NCBI GenBank assembly: GCA_016794735.1
Contig: JAEUJK010000308.1
Location: 1 to 6,426 of the forward strand
Reading direction: 5' to 3'
DNA length: 6,426 nt
Source: Gemmatimonadota bacterium
GTDB taxonomy: Bacteria > Gemmatimonadota > Gemmatimonadetes > Gemmatimonadales > Gemmatimonadaceae
The notes below the pieces were generated by a model. That model was not told the origin of the DNA and did no database searches. It saw only the letters and a list, made by a program, of their open reading frames with translations. Position 1 is the stretch's first letter, and each line of letters starts with the position of its first letter. Positions 4,447 to 6,426 of this stretch are shown one piece after another. The translations under genes and the position numbers were made by a program.

Positions 4447-6426
4447 ATGATGCGCCGCACTGCCCTCGCCGTATTTCTTGCCGCCGGCGCGTTGGGCGCC
4501 CAGGCCCGTCCCGACAGCTCGCGCTGGGATGTCACGCAGGCCCGCGGCACAACCCGCTCGATCGACTTCACCACGAGCGAAGGCACCTGGATGGCGCCCG
4601 ATCTCTCCCCGGACGGATCGTGGATCGTCTTCGACCTCCTGGGCCACGTGTACCGCATGCCAGCGGCCGGCGGCGAGGCGACCGTCCTCACGCAGAACAG
4701 CGGCGTCGCCCTCAACTTCCAGCCGCGCATCTCGCCGGACGGCAAGAGCATCGCGTTCATCAGCGATCGCCGCGGGCAGTACAACCTCTGGTTGATGAAC
4801 GCCGACGGCTCCAACCCGCGACCGGTGTTCACCGACCTCAACGCGACCGCGTTCGAGCCCACGTGGACGCCGGACGGGCAGTACATCATCGTGCGCAAGG
4901 GGGGCCGCGGCGGGGAGGGCGCGCCTGCACCAGGTGGTTTGTGGATGTACCACAAGGACGGCGGCCAGGGCGTATCCCTCGTCACCGCCGGCACCGGTGG
5001 CACCAACGGCGCGCCGCAGTGGCCGTCGGTTTCGGGAGACGGCAAGTACCTGTATTACCAGGTGAGCATGGACGTCGCGGACGGCGAACCGCTCTCCGGC
5101 ACGCGCCAGCTGCGGCGCTTCACCTTCAAGGACGGCGAGCGACTCGACATCACCTCGGGCGAGAGCGGGAGTGCCGCGGCGTCGCGATTCTCCTCGGGTG
5201 GTGCGGCCGCGCCGGAGATCTCCCCCGACGGGCGATGGCTCGCCTTTGCGCGCCATATTCCGGACGGCACGCTGCGCTTCAAGACGCACGAGTTCGGGCC
5301 CCGCACCGCGTTGTGGTTGCGCGACCTCCGCACGGGGGCCGAGCGTCTCCTCATGGACCCGATCGAACCAATGATCGGCAGCGGGTCCAAGACCATCGGG
5401 ATCCTCCCGCGCTACGTGTGGACCCGCGATGGCCGGTCGATCCTCATCACCCAGGGCGGCAAGCTGCGTCGCGTGGACGTGGCGTCGGGACAGGTGTCCA
5501 CGATCCCGTTCACCGCGCGGGTGCAGCGCACGCTCTCGCAGATGGCGCGCAAGGAATTCCGCATCACCGACGATCCGGTGCAGGTGAAGTTCTTCCGCTG
5601 GCCCTCGTCCAGCCCTGACGGACGCACGATCGCCTTCCAGGCGGTGGGGCGCGTCTACGCACAGGACGGCGCCACGGGCACGCCGCGCCGCCTCACCGCG
5701 GCCCCGTTTGCCCCGCTGGAGTTCGCCCCCGCGTGGTCGCCGGACGGTCGCTGGATTTCGTTTGTCACCTGGGACGACACCGGGCGCGGCCACGTGTGGA
5801 AGGTGCCGGCCACGGGTGGAATGCCACAGCGCTTGAGTCGTGACCCGGGCGACTACACCGATCCCACCTGGAGTGCGGATGGTCGGTCGGTGATCGTCGC
5901 GCGTGGCGAAGGGGCCACCGCGCGTGGTCGCACGATGACGCACAACGTCTGGTTCGACGTCGTGCGGTTCGACGCGAATGCCAGCGCGGCCGGCGACAGC
6001 GGCGTGACGATGGCGCTGATCAACCGACCGAGCGGGATGTCGATCAGCGGGGAGGCGCGTCGGCAATTGCCTCGTCCGTCCATCGGCCCCGACGGGCGCG
6101 TGTTCTGGCCCGAGGAGCGCGCTGGTGTCGCGGGAGCACGTGGCGGAACGGCGCTCATGTCGGTGACGCCCGACGGCAGCGACAAGCAGGAACACCTCTC
6201 GTTCCCCGCGGCCGACGAGATCATCCCCTCGCCCGATGGTCGCTATGTCGCCTTTGCCGAGGGCGACAACGTGTACGTCGCCCCCATGGCGTGGGGCGGG
6301 ATTGGTGGGGGCGCGCAGCGGGTGGAGAAGCGCCGCGGCCAGTTCCCGGTCACCGCGCTCTCGCGTGATGGGGGACTCTTTCCCCGCTGGCGCGACAACA
6401 ACACGCTCGAGTATGGCAGCGGGCCG
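4447..6426 (+). CDS. Exported PD40/TolB-like beta-propeller protein, probably with a C-terminal amidohydrolase domain (partial)
   Basis: The frame runs 660 codons from ATG 4447 to the window end without a stop, so the C-terminus is missing. A signal peptide (MMRRTALAVFLAAGALGAQ) directs it to the periplasm; AGGA at 4433-4436 is 10 nt upstream. After this come about twelve PD40-type repeats with an xPDG/xxDG turn and a following beta strand: Asp56, 98, 143, 198, 261, 328, 391, 433, 478, 549, 597 and 641. Examples are LSPDGSWIVF, AWSPDGRWIS and PSPDGRYVAF. That is enough for two six- or seven-bladed propellers, as in TolB and the non-catalytic part of prolyl oligopeptidases. The closing segment (VTALSRDGGLFPRW, NTLEYGSGP) resembles the end of the propeller part in long bacterial proteins that carry an amidohydrolase domain next. 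A peptidase domain or a TolB-like protein are alternatives. No catalytic residues are visible yet. It follows the sigma gene by 70 nt and may have its own promoter. Confidence 0.88.
   Translation, partial: MMRRTALAVFLAAGALGAQARPDSSRWDVTQARGTTRSIDFTTSEGTWMAPDLSPDGSWIVFDLLGHVYRMPAAGGEATVLTQNSGVALNFQPRISPDGKSIAFISDRRGQYNLWLMNADGSNPRPVFTDLNATAFEPTWTPDGQYIIVRKGGRGGEGAPAPGGLWMYHKDGGQGVSLVTAGTGGTNGAPQWPSVSGDGKYLYYQVSMDVADGEPLSGTRQLRRFTFKDGERLDITSGESGSAAASRFSSGGAAAPEISPDGRWLAFARHIPDGTLRFKTHEFGPRTALWLRDLRTGAERLLMDPIEPMIGSGSKTIGILPRYVWTRDGRSILITQGGKLRRVDVASGQVSTIPFTARVQRTLSQMARKEFRITDDPVQVKFFRWPSSSPDGRTIAFQAVGRVYAQDGATGTPRRLTAAPFAPLEFAPAWSPDGRWISFVTWDDTGRGHVWKVPATGGMPQRLSRDPGDYTDPTWSADGRSVIVARGEGATARGRTMTHNVWFDVVRFDANASAAGDSGVTMALINRPSGMSISGEARRQLPRPSIGPDGRVFWPEERAGVAGARGGTALMSVTPDGSDKQEHLSFPAADEIIPSPDGRYVAFAEGDNVYVAPMAWGGIGGGAQRVEKRRGQFPVTALSRDGGLFPRWRDNNTLEYGSGP

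Noticed and set aside
3331..6195. 954-codon open frame on the minus strand across the sigma and propeller genes
   Set aside because: Its translation is rich in Arg, Ala and Pro without domains, and it is antisense to genes with clear motifs. Long antisense frames are expected from third-position GC in such DNA.
4600..6300. Repeated GACGG-type DNA words as a DNA repeat array
   Set aside because: They encode the recurrent PDG turns of the propeller blades and are explained by the protein repeat.

Overview
This GC-rich window (roughly two-thirds G+C by eye) reads almost entirely on the + strand. It looks like a chromosomal segment from a soil- or water-type Gram-negative bacterium. Gemmatimonadota is my best guess. 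The basis is that three separate secreted proteins share an Ala-rich signal peptide ending in LGAQ, together with an amidohydrolase, a PD40-propeller protein, an ECF sigma factor and a short secreted Cys protein. That assignment is an inference from style, not a database result. No mobile element, CRISPR array, tRNA or rRNA is visible.

Layout: (1) 1-1877 is a two-gene operon: the C-terminal part of an M24-family (Xaa-Pro aminopeptidase-like) metallopeptidase, overlapping by ATGA an exported metal-dependent amidohydrolase with a complete set of metal ligands. Both families include prolidase-type enzymes, so the pair may process proline-containing or other short peptides in the envelope. (2) 1869-2109 is an intergenic region. 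A 13-bp inverted repeat brackets three further hairpins, and an operator-like dyad follows. (3) 2110-2739 is a MIP/aquaporin channel with both NPA motifs but valine in place of the selectivity-filter arginine, followed by a strong GC hairpin. (4) 2822-3295 is a small secreted protein with four cysteines and no recognised family. (5) 3382-4376 is a compact cluster: a 39-residue single-pass membrane peptide, a 95-residue two-pass membrane protein and an ECF-type sigma factor whose start overlaps the preceding gene. This looks like a membrane-linked sigma regulatory unit. (6) 4447 to the window end is the first 660 residues of a long exported protein built of about 12 PD40/TolB-like repeats. It probably continues into a C-terminal amidohydrolase domain outside the window.

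The most interesting points are the sigma-factor cluster, whose two membrane proteins share an Ile-Arg...Val-Glu pattern in their first membrane helix; the aquaporin with an atypical filter; and the nested multi-hairpin element at 1869-2018. All functions are assigned by reading motifs; none was tested by a search.
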